A stretch of 64,000 bases of DNA from the NCBI RefSeq assembly GCF_000755245.1, contig NZ_BBMP01000005.1, positions 124,001 to 188,000 on the forward strand, written 5' to 3'. The first letter of the stretch is position 1; every line of letters begins with the position of its first letter. This stretch comes from Halococcus sediminicola (lineage in GTDB: Archaea > Halobacteriota > Halobacteria > Halobacteriales > Halococcaceae). Below, one piece after another: positions 43,036 through 51,271 of this stretch. The position numbers were made by a program, and so were the translations under genes. The notes below the pieces were generated by a model. The model was given only the letters and a program-made list of their open reading frames with translations. It had not been told where the DNA came from and ran no database searches.

Positions 43036-44307
43036 CTACAACATGTTCTTCACGTCAGATATATCGATCAAATCTTCAACAATATCGTTGATACGGCTAT
43101 CCTCCCCAAGGATGTCGAGAGTAGCCTCAAGATCCGTTTTCAGTTCGAATCGATAGTGAGACCCTCCCTGAATACCTTTGTTCCGTGTTTCAACGAGAAG
43201 GAACCCCTGCATTCCGAGACTTTGAAGATGATCACGAACGCGCCGTTCGACGAGTTGGTTGCCGTTGAGTCGGTCAACAATTGATTTGTATTTTTGGAAT
43301 ACTTGTCGTGTCCGTGCTGGAGTCTCTTCGTCGATCTCGAGTGCGACGATAGAAAGAAGCGCAAATTGATCTTGGGTAGTCAGACTACGCATTCCTTCTT
43401 CGATCCGTTTCCGTTCAAGGATGTCGCGAGCTTCACGGACGTGTTGTTCGAATATGATCTCCTCGTCGCGATTGAGTGCCAATTCGCCTGCCTTATACAG
43501 AAGACGAATAGCCTGACGAGCGCTCCCTTCGTCCTGAGCAGCGAATGCTGAGCAGAGCGGAATAACATCGTCGTCAAGGGCACCTTCGACGAATGCGCGT
43601 TCCGCACGCCGTTCTAAAATAGTCGTCAACTGATCAGCATTGTAGGGGGCAAATTCGATTTCGGAATCATAGAGAGAGTCTTTGACCTTGGGCGAAAGAT
43701 TATCACGAAACTGAAGATTGTTGCTGATCCCGATTACACTTACCCATTGTTCCTCAATGTGTCCGTTCTTTCGTGCTCTCGGAAGTTCATACAGGAGTTC
43801 ATCGTTACTTCCGATTGCATCGATCTCGTCGATAACGATGATGACTGTTTTTTCGAGATTACTGATCTCATGATATAGAAGATCAAACATAGACTGTTGG
43901 TCGATTCCGCTGGGCTTCTTCGTCTTGCCTCGAATTTCTTTGATGAGATGAGCACAGAGTTGATAGCTAGTTGTTTGATTGTTCGCGCTTGTTTTGATGA
44001 CACTCAGGTCAAGATCGTTTTCACTATCGGCATACTCCTGTAGTAACTCAACCTCGTGGTCGATTGCTACTGTTTTTCCTTGCCCCGTTTTTCCGTAGAG
44101 AAACAAATTGTGAGCGTTAACTCCTCTTGTGGCGGGTGCGAGAGCATTTCTGATCTCCTCAAGTTCGGATTCTCGCTCAGGGAGTTGCTCGGGTTGCCAA
44201 TCTTCCTTCAAAACGCTCTCGTCAGCGAATACTTCAAGAGATTTTCCGTACGGATTGCTGTTGAGTGTGCTGTAAGGATTCTCGGAATCCGTATCTTCAC
44301 CCACCAT
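43036..44307 (-). CDS. orc1: Orc1/Cdc6 replication initiator A
   Basis: A 423-residue AAA+ initiator. Walker A is LFLYGKTGQGKTVAI, Walker B VIIVIDEIDAIGS; sensor 1 lies in VSVIGISNNLQFRDNL and sensor 2 in DEGSARQAIRLLYKAGEL. The C-terminal 100 residues form the winged helix (LLSIVALEIDEETPARTRQV) that contacts origin boxes. The gene is read away from a cluster of G-rich repeats at 44394-44748, its likely origin. Codon use is AT-richer than the average of the window. It differs strongly from the second Orc1 at 58.3 kb, so two distinct replicators are present. Confidence 0.93.
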   Translation of the reverse strand: MVGEDTDSENPYSTLNSNPYGKSLEVFADESVLKEDWQPEQLPERESELEEIRNALAPATRGVNAHNLFLYGKTGQGKTVAIDHEVELLQEYADSENDLDLSVIKTSANNQTTSYQLCAHLIKEIRGKTKKPSGIDQQSMFDLLYHEISNLEKTVIIVIDEIDAIGSNDELLYELPRARKNGHIEEQWVSVIGISNNLQFRDNLSPKVKDSLYDSEIEFAPYNADQLTTILERRAERAFVEGALDDDVIPLCSAFAAQDEGSARQAIRLLYKAGELALNRDEEIIFEQHVREARDILERKRIEEGMRSLTTQDQFALLSIVALEIDEETPARTRQVFQKYKSIVDRLNGNQLVERRVRDHLQSLGMQGFLLVETRNKGIQGGSHYRFELKTDLEATLDILGEDSRINDIVEDLIDISDVKNML

Positions 44308-44393
44308 CCTGTTTTCCTGTTCGAACCCAATAGAGTGCTACCACATAAAACCCCCTCGTCCGGAGCGTCCTCTGTGTCCGCATAGTTTCTACC

Positions 44394-44748
44394 CGCTCCC
44401 CCCACCACGTCCGCATAATTCTGAAAGAAATGCAGAGTCCGAGATCAGACGACCAATTTGGAGGGAAATCTATAAGTGATGGGTGGTCTACCTAGACCGT
44501 AGTATTCAGGTTCGGATAACCTACAGCACTAGTCGTGTCTAGTTTGTAGAGTTTGCGTGTCTCTTCGAGGATTGTAGCAGTGGGTATCTAGACGGATTAT
44601 GCGGACATGGTGGGGGGAGGGGATTCTACTAATTATCTTCTCTTAGGTGCTAAGACCTCTCCAGAACAGTAATCGGAGAAAGCGCGAGTCGGTTGGGAAG
44701 TGCTCGCTGCTACTCAACAAATTATCCGGACGGAGTGGGGGGTGTCCC
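44394..44748. other. Candidate replication origin A with inverted G-rich boxes
   Basis: Three copies of a box ATTATGCGGACNTGGTGGGG extended by more G are seen: 44394-44419 on the minus strand, 44596-44621 and 44721-44748 on the plus strand (the last reads ATTATCCGGACGGAGTGGGG). A partial copy (TGTCCGCATAGT) is at 44375-44386. The first two face each other across 175 AT-rich bases. Box, AT-rich spacer, inverted box, next to orc1, is the standard haloarchaeal origin layout. Confidence 0.75.
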
Positions 44749-44850
44749 CCAATAATGTCTTATATGAATTGTCGTTCTCATCGAGGGTTAATTGTCACAC
44801 AAGGTAAGACCCGTTACAGACAAAGCACGTCGATCAGTGGCGTTGTACCT

Positions 44851-45015
44851 TCAAACTGAGCAAGCCGCCGACCAGAACGCGCCGGTCGACGTGACCGCCA
44901 CGTTCTTGATTCCGAGGTCCACGCCAAGGACCGTCGGGTGCTCGGCGGGTTCGGGTTCGTCCACGTCCGCTGTTGTACAGAGGTGAAGATAGAACGCACC
45001 GTCGCGGTGGTGAAG
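44851..45015 (-). pseudogene. tnpB: TnpB fragment with first catalytic region
   Basis: About 54 codons read HHRDGAFYLHLCTTADVDEP, EHPTVLGVDLGIKNVAVTST and GAFWSAACSV then stop. GVDLGIKN is the first RuvC-like motif with its Asp. Both flanking parts of the protein are missing. It is the part that the truncated copy at 23416-23949 lacks. Confidence 0.65.
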
Positions 45016-45046
45016 GGTCCGCGCCCTTGACCGAGTACTTCGGGCT

Positions 45047-45682
45047 TCAGGACGGGATTCCCTCGCTGTTTAAAGAATGGCTCGTGAGGATATTTGAGAG
45101 CGCGCGTCGCAAGCGTTCGGAGGCAGCTTGATTGGAGATGTCGAACTGTGTGGCGAGTTCATTCATTGTGATATTGCGTGGAATATCAAAGTAGCCGCCT
45201 TCGATAGCTGCTTTGAGCAAGCTGGACTGTGGTGCAGTCAATTGGCTCTTTTCAGGAGATGCACCCCTGTTGAGGCTCTCTAATCCGAAGTCGATGCCTC
45301 GTTCTTTGCAATGCTTACGATAGGCGGTCAACGCCTCGCGGTCCGGGCACCGCATCCGAAGTGTCCATCCGCTTTGCGTACCTTCCCCTTCAAGGAGGAT
45401 ACCTCCGAGACTAGCCCATGACCAGTAAGTAGTCTCTGTGGCGGGAAGATGTACTTGGTAGAGCGTTCGCTCATCAGCTTGTGCGTTTAGCACGGTTACG
45501 TTTCTCACCAAATCGGATTGTCGAAGCACGACCTCGTAGCTCTCGGGACCACTACATGTCGCCCAGAACGATGCCGAGACGGTTTCCGGGTCACAGGCTA
45601 CTATCTGTTCGAGTGTGAGTTGTACGCCGGGAACCTCTCTCAGCAGCTCTTGATGGGTTGGTGGTTTGATCGTGAATTCCAT
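45047..45682 (-). CDS. HTH-10 (bacterio-opsin-activator-like) regulator
   Basis: About 211 residues starting MEFTIKPPTHQELLREVPGV. The N-terminal part has the beta-rich pattern of the haloarchaeal Bat/HTH-10 regulators, and the C-terminus is the HTH-10 domain: LTAPQSSLLKAAIEGGYFDI, PRNITMNELATQFDISNQAA, SERLRRALSNIL. The frame is open up to 45760, but MEFTI is the typical start of the family. Target genes are unknown; the divergent dipeptide transporter is separated by a mobile repeat. Confidence 0.82.
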   Translation of the reverse strand: MEFTIKPPTHQELLREVPGVQLTLEQIVACDPETVSASFWATCSGPESYEVVLRQSDLVRNVTVLNAQADERTLYQVHLPATETTYWSWASLGGILLEGEGTQSGWTLRMRCPDREALTAYRKHCKERGIDFGLESLNRGASPEKSQLTAPQSSLLKAAIEGGYFDIPRNITMNELATQFDISNQAASERLRRALSNILTSHSLNSEGIPS

Positions 45683-45976
45683 GGTGAAACTCGTGATTTC
45701 TTCCTCTCCATCTCCTGATTCGGTCGGCTGTCTGCAGGTCGGTTCCATTGTTGGGTGCACCCTTTGTCCGGATCATGCCTGTCAGAGGGTTTGTCTGTGC
45801 AGCGAAACCGGTTATCCCATTATGGCACCAACTCAACGGCTTTTGGAACATGACCCGTGTATACATAGAACATAGCATAGGTTAAAACATACATTGTTTG
45901 ATGTCATAGAATTCAAGCGTATCAGATACCATGTTGTCTGATGTTATTACCAAATTGACTTATGAAAAATCATTTT

Positions 45977-46178
45977 GGCACTGTCTAGTTAAGACGGATC
46001 GGACGATTTCGGGGGTTTGAGAGGTCGGAGTGAGAGATGGAAAGAGACGAGAGCTGATTCGGCGGGTGATGAGCTAGAGAGGCGATCAGCCGGTTGATCA
46101 AGAATCTTCGTCTGAACTCGAAGGAATTCTCCAGAGAGCTACACTCACTCACCCGAACTCGCTTATCTAGACAGTGCC
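45977..46178. repeat. 202-bp MITE-like element
   Basis: Ends are GGCACTGTCTAGTTAAG and the inverse of GGCACTGTCTAGATAAG (15 of 17 positions agree). There is no gene inside. The ends are related to those at 5405-5470 and to the solo end near 51256. It lies just before the ABC transporter gene block. Confidence 0.75.
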
Positions 46179-46241
46179 GGTCAGGCGCTACTATCGTAAA
46201 TAAAAAAGGAGTTTGTTTGAACACAACGGCTCAGAAGCTAC

Positions 46242-47207
46242 TCACTCGCTACTCGTTGCCTCGATTCGCGGGTCGATCATCCGGTATGCGATATCCTGAA
46301 AAAGATTGCCACCGATACCGAAAAAGACGAGCACTAGTGTCGTCCCGAGGATGAGAGGCAAATCCCGGTTTTGAATCGCCCCATAGCTCAACTGCCCGAG
46401 GCCCGGAATCCCAAACACGACCTCGATGACGTAGATGTTGAGCGCCAGTATGATGAGCAGGTCGGCGAAAAACAGCGAGAGCAGCGGAATCGCCGCGTTG
46501 CGGAGAAGATGGCGGGCAACGGCCCATCCACTTGCGCCTTTCGCGCGCAGGAGTTTCACGAACTCAGCGTTGACGTACTCGCTGGATTCAGCCCGCGCGT
46601 AGCGGGCCTGACCAGCCAGCAAGCTGGTGCCCAACACTAGACTTGGGAGGACAACGGTCTTGAGTACCGGCCAGTATGCGATAGTCGCCTCGCCGTACTG
46701 GCCGAGCGGCACAGTAAACACGAACAGCAGTATCCCGGCGAGCCAGAAGTTCGGGACACCGAGACCAATGTACGCGACTCCAGCTCCTATACGGGCGAGA
46801 ATCGTCCCCTGCTGAGTCGCCGAATACAGCCCGATACCGATACCGCCGACGAGCGCGAATCCCATCGCGGGAACGACATACGCCAGCGTCTGCGGCAACG
46901 CCTTCGCTATCAGCGCTGTTACCGGTGCATTCTGACTGAACGACGTGCCCCAGTCGAGCGTTGTCATATCGACGAGCCAGCGCACGTACCGCTCGGCCAG
47001 CGGGTCGTCGAGATTTCTTGCCTCGCGGTACTCAGCGAGCGCTGCTTGGGCCGCATCCTCTCCCTGCGTTGTGGCCGCTTCCCAAGCGATGGCCCCCTGA
47101 TTCGGATCGCCCGTAAGCGTGACGAATCCGAACGTGACAGTCAGAACCAGATAGATGGCAACGATCGCGAAAACGGTGCGGCGGACGAGTTGCCACCGAA
47201 AACTCAT
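46242..47207 (-). CDS. dppB: Dipeptide/oligopeptide ABC permease, DppB type
   Basis: A 321-residue permease with six predicted helices. The N-terminal helix (VFAIVAIYLVLTVTFGFVTL), the SLVLGTSLLAGQARYARAES loop and the EAA-like YVNAEFVKLLRAKGASGWAV coupling loop are typical of the first permease of nickel/peptide transporters. The gene is divergent from dppC, dppD and dppF. In most operons the two permeases are adjacent and co-directional, so an inversion may have occurred here. Confidence 0.9.
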   Translation of the reverse strand: MSFRWQLVRRTVFAIVAIYLVLTVTFGFVTLTGDPNQGAIAWEAATTQGEDAAQAALAEYREARNLDDPLAERYVRWLVDMTTLDWGTSFSQNAPVTALIAKALPQTLAYVVPAMGFALVGGIGIGLYSATQQGTILARIGAGVAYIGLGVPNFWLAGILLFVFTVPLGQYGEATIAYWPVLKTVVLPSLVLGTSLLAGQARYARAESSEYVNAEFVKLLRAKGASGWAVARHLLRNAAIPLLSLFFADLLIILALNIYVIEVVFGIPGLGQLSYGAIQNRDLPLILGTTLVLVFFGIGGNLFQDIAYRMIDPRIEATSSE

Positions 47208-47510
47208 GGGTCGGTGTATGAGCTTTCGGTTGCAGTCACTGTTTCACCTCTGTCACTGCGAAGGACGCCGCGAGATCGTGCGTCACAATTAGCCACACGA
47301 TACCAATCCTGTGATTTGATAGATAATAAATTTTCGGCTGCTGAGCTGTGCAGACTTTCTCATATGCATTGAGGCCGCTCATGGCCCGCTTCGGAAATTA
47401 CGTCTCGCTTTCGAGCGAGCACAGTCCCATGCTCCCCGTTCGACGGCGATGATTCCGTACGCACGAAAACTTATGTCACACCCGAAGTGATTAAGAAAAA
47501 GATTGCAACG
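47208..47510. promoter_or_regulatory. Divergent intergenic region dppB / dppC
   Basis: About 300 bases that must drive both halves of the transporter. An AT-rich stretch (GATAGATAATAAATTTTCGG) lies near the centre. No substrate-binding protein gene is present. Confidence 0.4.
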
Positions 47511-48719
47511 ATGGCGACTGGTACTGACTCCACTGCCAACGCCGAGTTCGAATCCATTGACTGGAACGAATTGAGTGCGAGGAAACCCCTAGTGAGCCGA
47601 CGAACAGCTGTATTCCTTTTTTCGATTGGAGTTCTGGGTGTGCTCTTTTGCTACGATCGGTTTGTCGTTCCGAGTAATGAACCGACGCTCGGAACACGAG
47701 GCGTCTTCAACTGGGATGTCACCCAACTCGACTGGCTGTTCGTCCTTTCGCTGCTCGCACTCATCTCGTATATCGTTGTTCCGTTGGCTCAGAATCGCCA
47801 GCAAACCAAGCAGTACTGGCTGCGTCTTCGGTCGAACAGGCTTGCTGTCGGAAGCCTCCTGTATCTGGCTGGATTTCTCGTCGTCGGCACGGCTGGCCCG
47901 CTCGTCCTTGGGAAGCCGGAGGTTGACGTCCTCGCCAAATACCAGCCACCGATGTTCTTCACGACCGATGCAGGAAGCGTCGCCTTGAACTGCATCGGCG
48001 AGGTGACACAGGCTGGAACGGATAGCCGGTGTCACGGCACTCTGCAGTATCCACTCGGAACGACGAGAAGCGGCGGCGATATGCTCACGGTCGCGGTTGC
48101 CGGAATGCGGGTAAGCCTGCAAGTCGCGTTGATCACCTCGGTGATCATCATTCCCATCGCAACAGCCGTCGGAACGCTCGCCGGCTACGTGGGTGGACTC
48201 GTCGACGAACTGCTGATGCGATACGTCGACGTTCAGCAAGCTGTGCCAGCGTTTCTCGTCTATCTCATCCTGACGTTCGTTCTCGGCCGGAGTCTGTTCC
48301 TCATCGTCCTCGTTTTTGGACTACTGAGCTGGGGTGGGGTTGCCCGACTCGTCCGGAGCGAAACGCTCCAGCGACGGGAGGAGGGATACGTCATGGCGGC
48401 CGAAAACGCCGGTGTGGGCCGTCTTCAAATCCTTCGGCGACATCTCCTTCCGAACGTATCGAATACCATTATCACGGCTACGACCCATCTGATTCCATTA
48501 CTAATTCTCGCCGAGGCGGCCCTTGCGTTCCTGGAGTTGGGTGTCATCGCCCTGCCGTCGTGGGGACAGACGGTTGCTCGGGGATTCCAAGGCGACTATT
48601 TCCTGCAAGCGTGGTGGGTGTGGCTGCTACCGCTGCTCCTGTTGATCGGGACCGTCGTTTCGTTTAGCGTTCTCGGTGATGCGCTACGCGACGTGCTCGA
48701 CCCGCGGGGGGAACCATGA
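47511..48719 (+). CDS. dppC: Dipeptide/oligopeptide ABC permease, DppC type
   Basis: About 402 residues. Start placed at the ATG giving MATGTDSTANAEFES; eight codons further upstream are open. Six or more helices; the coupling loop is VRSETLQRREEGYVMAAENA followed by GVGRLQILRRHLLPN. The first 100 residues hold two extra hydrophobic segments, common in haloarchaeal DppC proteins. Its stop overlaps the dppD start by four bases (ATGA). Confidence 0.9.
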   Translation: MATGTDSTANAEFESIDWNELSARKPLVSRRTAVFLFSIGVLGVLFCYDRFVVPSNEPTLGTRGVFNWDVTQLDWLFVLSLLALISYIVVPLAQNRQQTKQYWLRLRSNRLAVGSLLYLAGFLVVGTAGPLVLGKPEVDVLAKYQPPMFFTTDAGSVALNCIGEVTQAGTDSRCHGTLQYPLGTTRSGGDMLTVAVAGMRVSLQVALITSVIIIPIATAVGTLAGYVGGLVDELLMRYVDVQQAVPAFLVYLILTFVLGRSLFLIVLVFGLLSWGGVARLVRSETLQRREEGYVMAAENAGVGRLQILRRHLLPNVSNTIITATTHLIPLLILAEAALAFLELGVIALPSWGQTVARGFQGDYFLQAWWVWLLPLLLLIGTVVSFSVLGDALRDVLDPRGEP

Positions 48720-49792
48720 CCGACCCGCTTCTCTCGGTACACGACCTTCGAACCCACTTTCAGACGAGCGAGGGCACCGTCCGAGCGGTCGATGGCATCG
48801 ATTTCGATATCCATTCGGGCGAGACGGTCTGTCTGGTTGGCGAGAGCGGTTCGGGGAAAACCGTGGCTTGCGAGTCGATCACCAGGCTAGTCCCGACGCC
48901 GCCGGGCGATATTACCGGAGCGATACGCTTCGACGGCGGTGATCTCACCGAAATGCGGACGAAAACCCTCCGACGATACCGCGGCGACCGTATCGCTCAT
49001 ATCTTCCAGAACCCGCAGGACGCACTCGATCCCGTATATACCGTTGGAACACAGCTTGCCGAAGCGATCCAGTTCCACCGTGACGAGTCGAAGTCAACGG
49101 TACAACAGCGCGCCGTCGAACTACTCGACCGGGTCGGTATTCCGGAGGCGACATCCCGTATCGACGAATATCCCCACGAGTTCTCCGGCGGGATGAAGCA
49201 GCGCGTCGTAATTGCGATGGCGCTCGCCGCCGACCCCGACATGCTCATTGCCGACGAACCGACGACGGCACTCGACGTCACGACGCAGGCGCGTATCCTC
49301 GACCTACTGAACGAACTCAAACGCGAACGCGATATGGCGATTCTGTTCGTCACCCACGACCTCGGAGTGGTCGCAGAGATGGCCGACCGTGTGCTCGTCC
49401 TCTATGCGGGGAAAGTGATGGAACGTGGGCACGTCTACGACGTATTCGAGAGCCCAGCCCATCCCTATACGCAAGCACTATTTCGGTCGCTCCCGCGTCG
49501 AAACACCCAGCCCGAGCCCATCGGTGGAACGCTTCCCAGTTTGGTTGACCCGCCCGATGGCTGTCGGTTCCACCCGCGCTGCCCGCACGCAATCGGAGAC
49601 TGTACGGCGGGGAGTCAGCCGCCGCTCGAAGCGGTCAGCGACGACTCTGACCGGGGGGCCTCATGCGTGTTTTACGATGACGACCACGACCAATCCGTCG
49701 TCGATGAGGAGGTCCGTACGAGTGCGACAATGGGTGGTGCACGAAGCGACCGTCAAGTCGAATCCGAGCGAATCGACGGGAGCAATCAATGA
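48716..49792 (+). CDS. dppD: Peptide ABC transporter ATPase, DppD type
   Basis: A 358-residue ATPase. Walker A VGESGSGKTVAC, Q-loop HIFQNPQDALDP, ABC signature EFSGGMKQRVVIA, Walker B MLIADEPTTALD and H-loop FVTHDLGVVAEM are all intact. The C-terminal peptide-transporter extension has the Cys-rich end GCRFHPRCPHAIGDC. Coupled by 4-bp overlaps to dppC and dppF. Confidence 0.95.
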   Translation: MTDPLLSVHDLRTHFQTSEGTVRAVDGIDFDIHSGETVCLVGESGSGKTVACESITRLVPTPPGDITGAIRFDGGDLTEMRTKTLRRYRGDRIAHIFQNPQDALDPVYTVGTQLAEAIQFHRDESKSTVQQRAVELLDRVGIPEATSRIDEYPHEFSGGMKQRVVIAMALAADPDMLIADEPTTALDVTTQARILDLLNELKRERDMAILFVTHDLGVVAEMADRVLVLYAGKVMERGHVYDVFESPAHPYTQALFRSLPRRNTQPEPIGGTLPSLVDPPDGCRFHPRCPHAIGDCTAGSQPPLEAVSDDSDRGASCVFYDDDHDQSVVDEEVRTSATMGGARSDRQVESERIDGSNQ

Positions 49793-51105
49793 CCGACGAA
49801 CCGCTGCTTTCGGTCTGCGGGCTGAAAAAGCATTACCCGATCACCGAAGGCCTCCTCAACCGCGAGACCGGGCGCGTACGCGCCGTCGATGGTATCGACT
49901 TCGACATCCATCGCGGCGAAACGCTCGGACTCGTCGGCGAGTCCGGTTGCGGGAAATCGACCGCGGCGAGAGTACTGCTTCGACTCGAAGAGCCAACCGC
50001 TGGGACGGTTGCGATCGATGGCGAGAACATCGGCGAGTACGACCGAACTGCCCTCAAGCGACTACGCCGGCACGTCCAGATGGTCTTTCAGGACCCGTCA
50101 TCGACGTTCGACCCGCGGCTGACCATCGGCGAAGCAGTCGCCGAACCCCTAACAACGCATGGATTGCGCGATTCCGAGCGCCGTCGAGAGGTAGTCGAGG
50201 GCGCGCTCGAACGTGTCGGACTATCCGGAGGAGATTACAACCGCTATCCCCACGAGTTCTCCGGTGGGCAGAAACAGCGCATTGCGCTCGCGCGAGCGTT
50301 GGTACTGAATCCCGATCTCCTCGTGGCTGACGAACCCGTGAGCGCGCTCGATGTCTCGGTGCAGGCCGAAATTCTCGGACTGCTTTCGGACCTACAGCGG
50401 GAGTTCGACCTCTCGATGCTCGTCATCAGCCACGACATGGGTATCGTCAATCAGGTCTGTGACCGGATCGCGGTAATGTATCTCGGCGAAATCGTCGAAA
50501 TCGGACCGACAAGCGAGGTATTCGATGACCCTCAGCACCCCTACACGCGGTCGCTACTCTCGTCGGTGCCCACATTGGACCCATACGCGCGCGGACAGGC
50601 CGGCGGACTCTCCGGCGATGTCCCGGACCCGGCGGACCCACCAAGCGGCTGTCGGTTCCATACGCGCTGTCCCGCGGTGATTCAGCCGGAGGAGTACACT
50701 TTCGAGCAGGAGCACTGGCGGAGTGTGTTGGATTTGCGTGTAGACGTGACGAACGGGCGAATCGACCTCGATACCCACCGGGAGGTCCTCGTCGCGGAGG
50801 GTGAGGCCGCAACCACCGAGCAAGTGACAGACGAGCAGTTGCGGACGGCATTTCGTCAGGAGTACGATATTCCGGTCTCGGTGGCTGATGATGACGCCGA
50901 AGCAACCCTCTCAGCAGCTCTCGACGAGATTGTGGCTGGCGATGTGGATGCTGCTGAGAGCCGCCTCACCAGAGAATTTGCATCCGTCTGTGAACAAGAG
51001 CACCCAGCACCACAGGAAACGGATGCGGGCCATCCGGCAGCGTGCCACCTTCACGATGAAATGAAGAGGACAGCAATAGCCGACTCATCTCTACCTATAG
51101 ATTGA
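49789..51105 (+). CDS. dppF: Peptide ABC transporter ATPase, DppF type
   Basis: A 438-residue ATPase. Walker A VGESGCGKSTAA, signature EFSGGQKQRIALA, Walker B LLVADEPVSALD and the H-loop VISHDMGIVNQV are intact. After the oligopeptide C-terminal motif GCRFHTRCPAVIQ, a haloarchaea-type insertion of about 110 residues precedes the final Cys-His (AACHLHDE). Last gene of the operon; the solo transposon end begins about 50 bases further on. Confidence 0.94.
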   Translation: MTDEPLLSVCGLKKHYPITEGLLNRETGRVRAVDGIDFDIHRGETLGLVGESGCGKSTAARVLLRLEEPTAGTVAIDGENIGEYDRTALKRLRRHVQMVFQDPSSTFDPRLTIGEAVAEPLTTHGLRDSERRREVVEGALERVGLSGGDYNRYPHEFSGGQKQRIALARALVLNPDLLVADEPVSALDVSVQAEILGLLSDLQREFDLSMLVISHDMGIVNQVCDRIAVMYLGEIVEIGPTSEVFDDPQHPYTRSLLSSVPTLDPYARGQAGGLSGDVPDPADPPSGCRFHTRCPAVIQPEEYTFEQEHWRSVLDLRVDVTNGRIDLDTHREVLVAEGEAATTEQVTDEQLRTAFRQEYDIPVSVADDDAEATLSAALDEIVAGDVDAAESRLTREFASVCEQEHPAPQETDAGHPAACHLHDEMKRTAIADSSLPID

Positions 51106-51159
51106 TCTCTCAGCCGATGTCCTACCGGCCTGAAAAACAGAATAGAATCGTCTCTCTGA

Positions 51160-51256
51160 CTCACCAGTGGTTGTTTCAGTTCTTGGCATCGATTCTTGAT
51201 CAACCCGATTTCTTAACCCGCCGAAATCAACTGATCTGTCTTAACTAGACCGTGCC
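51160..51256 (-). repeat. Solo end related to the 45977-46178 element
   Basis: Read on the minus strand from 51256: GGCACGGTCTAGTTAAGACA, then a stretch including GTTGATCAAGAATC that also occurs inside the 45977 element. It faces back towards that element, so the transporter genes lie between inward-facing related ends. Confidence 0.6.
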
Positions 51257-51271
51257 CGCTATTGAATATCA

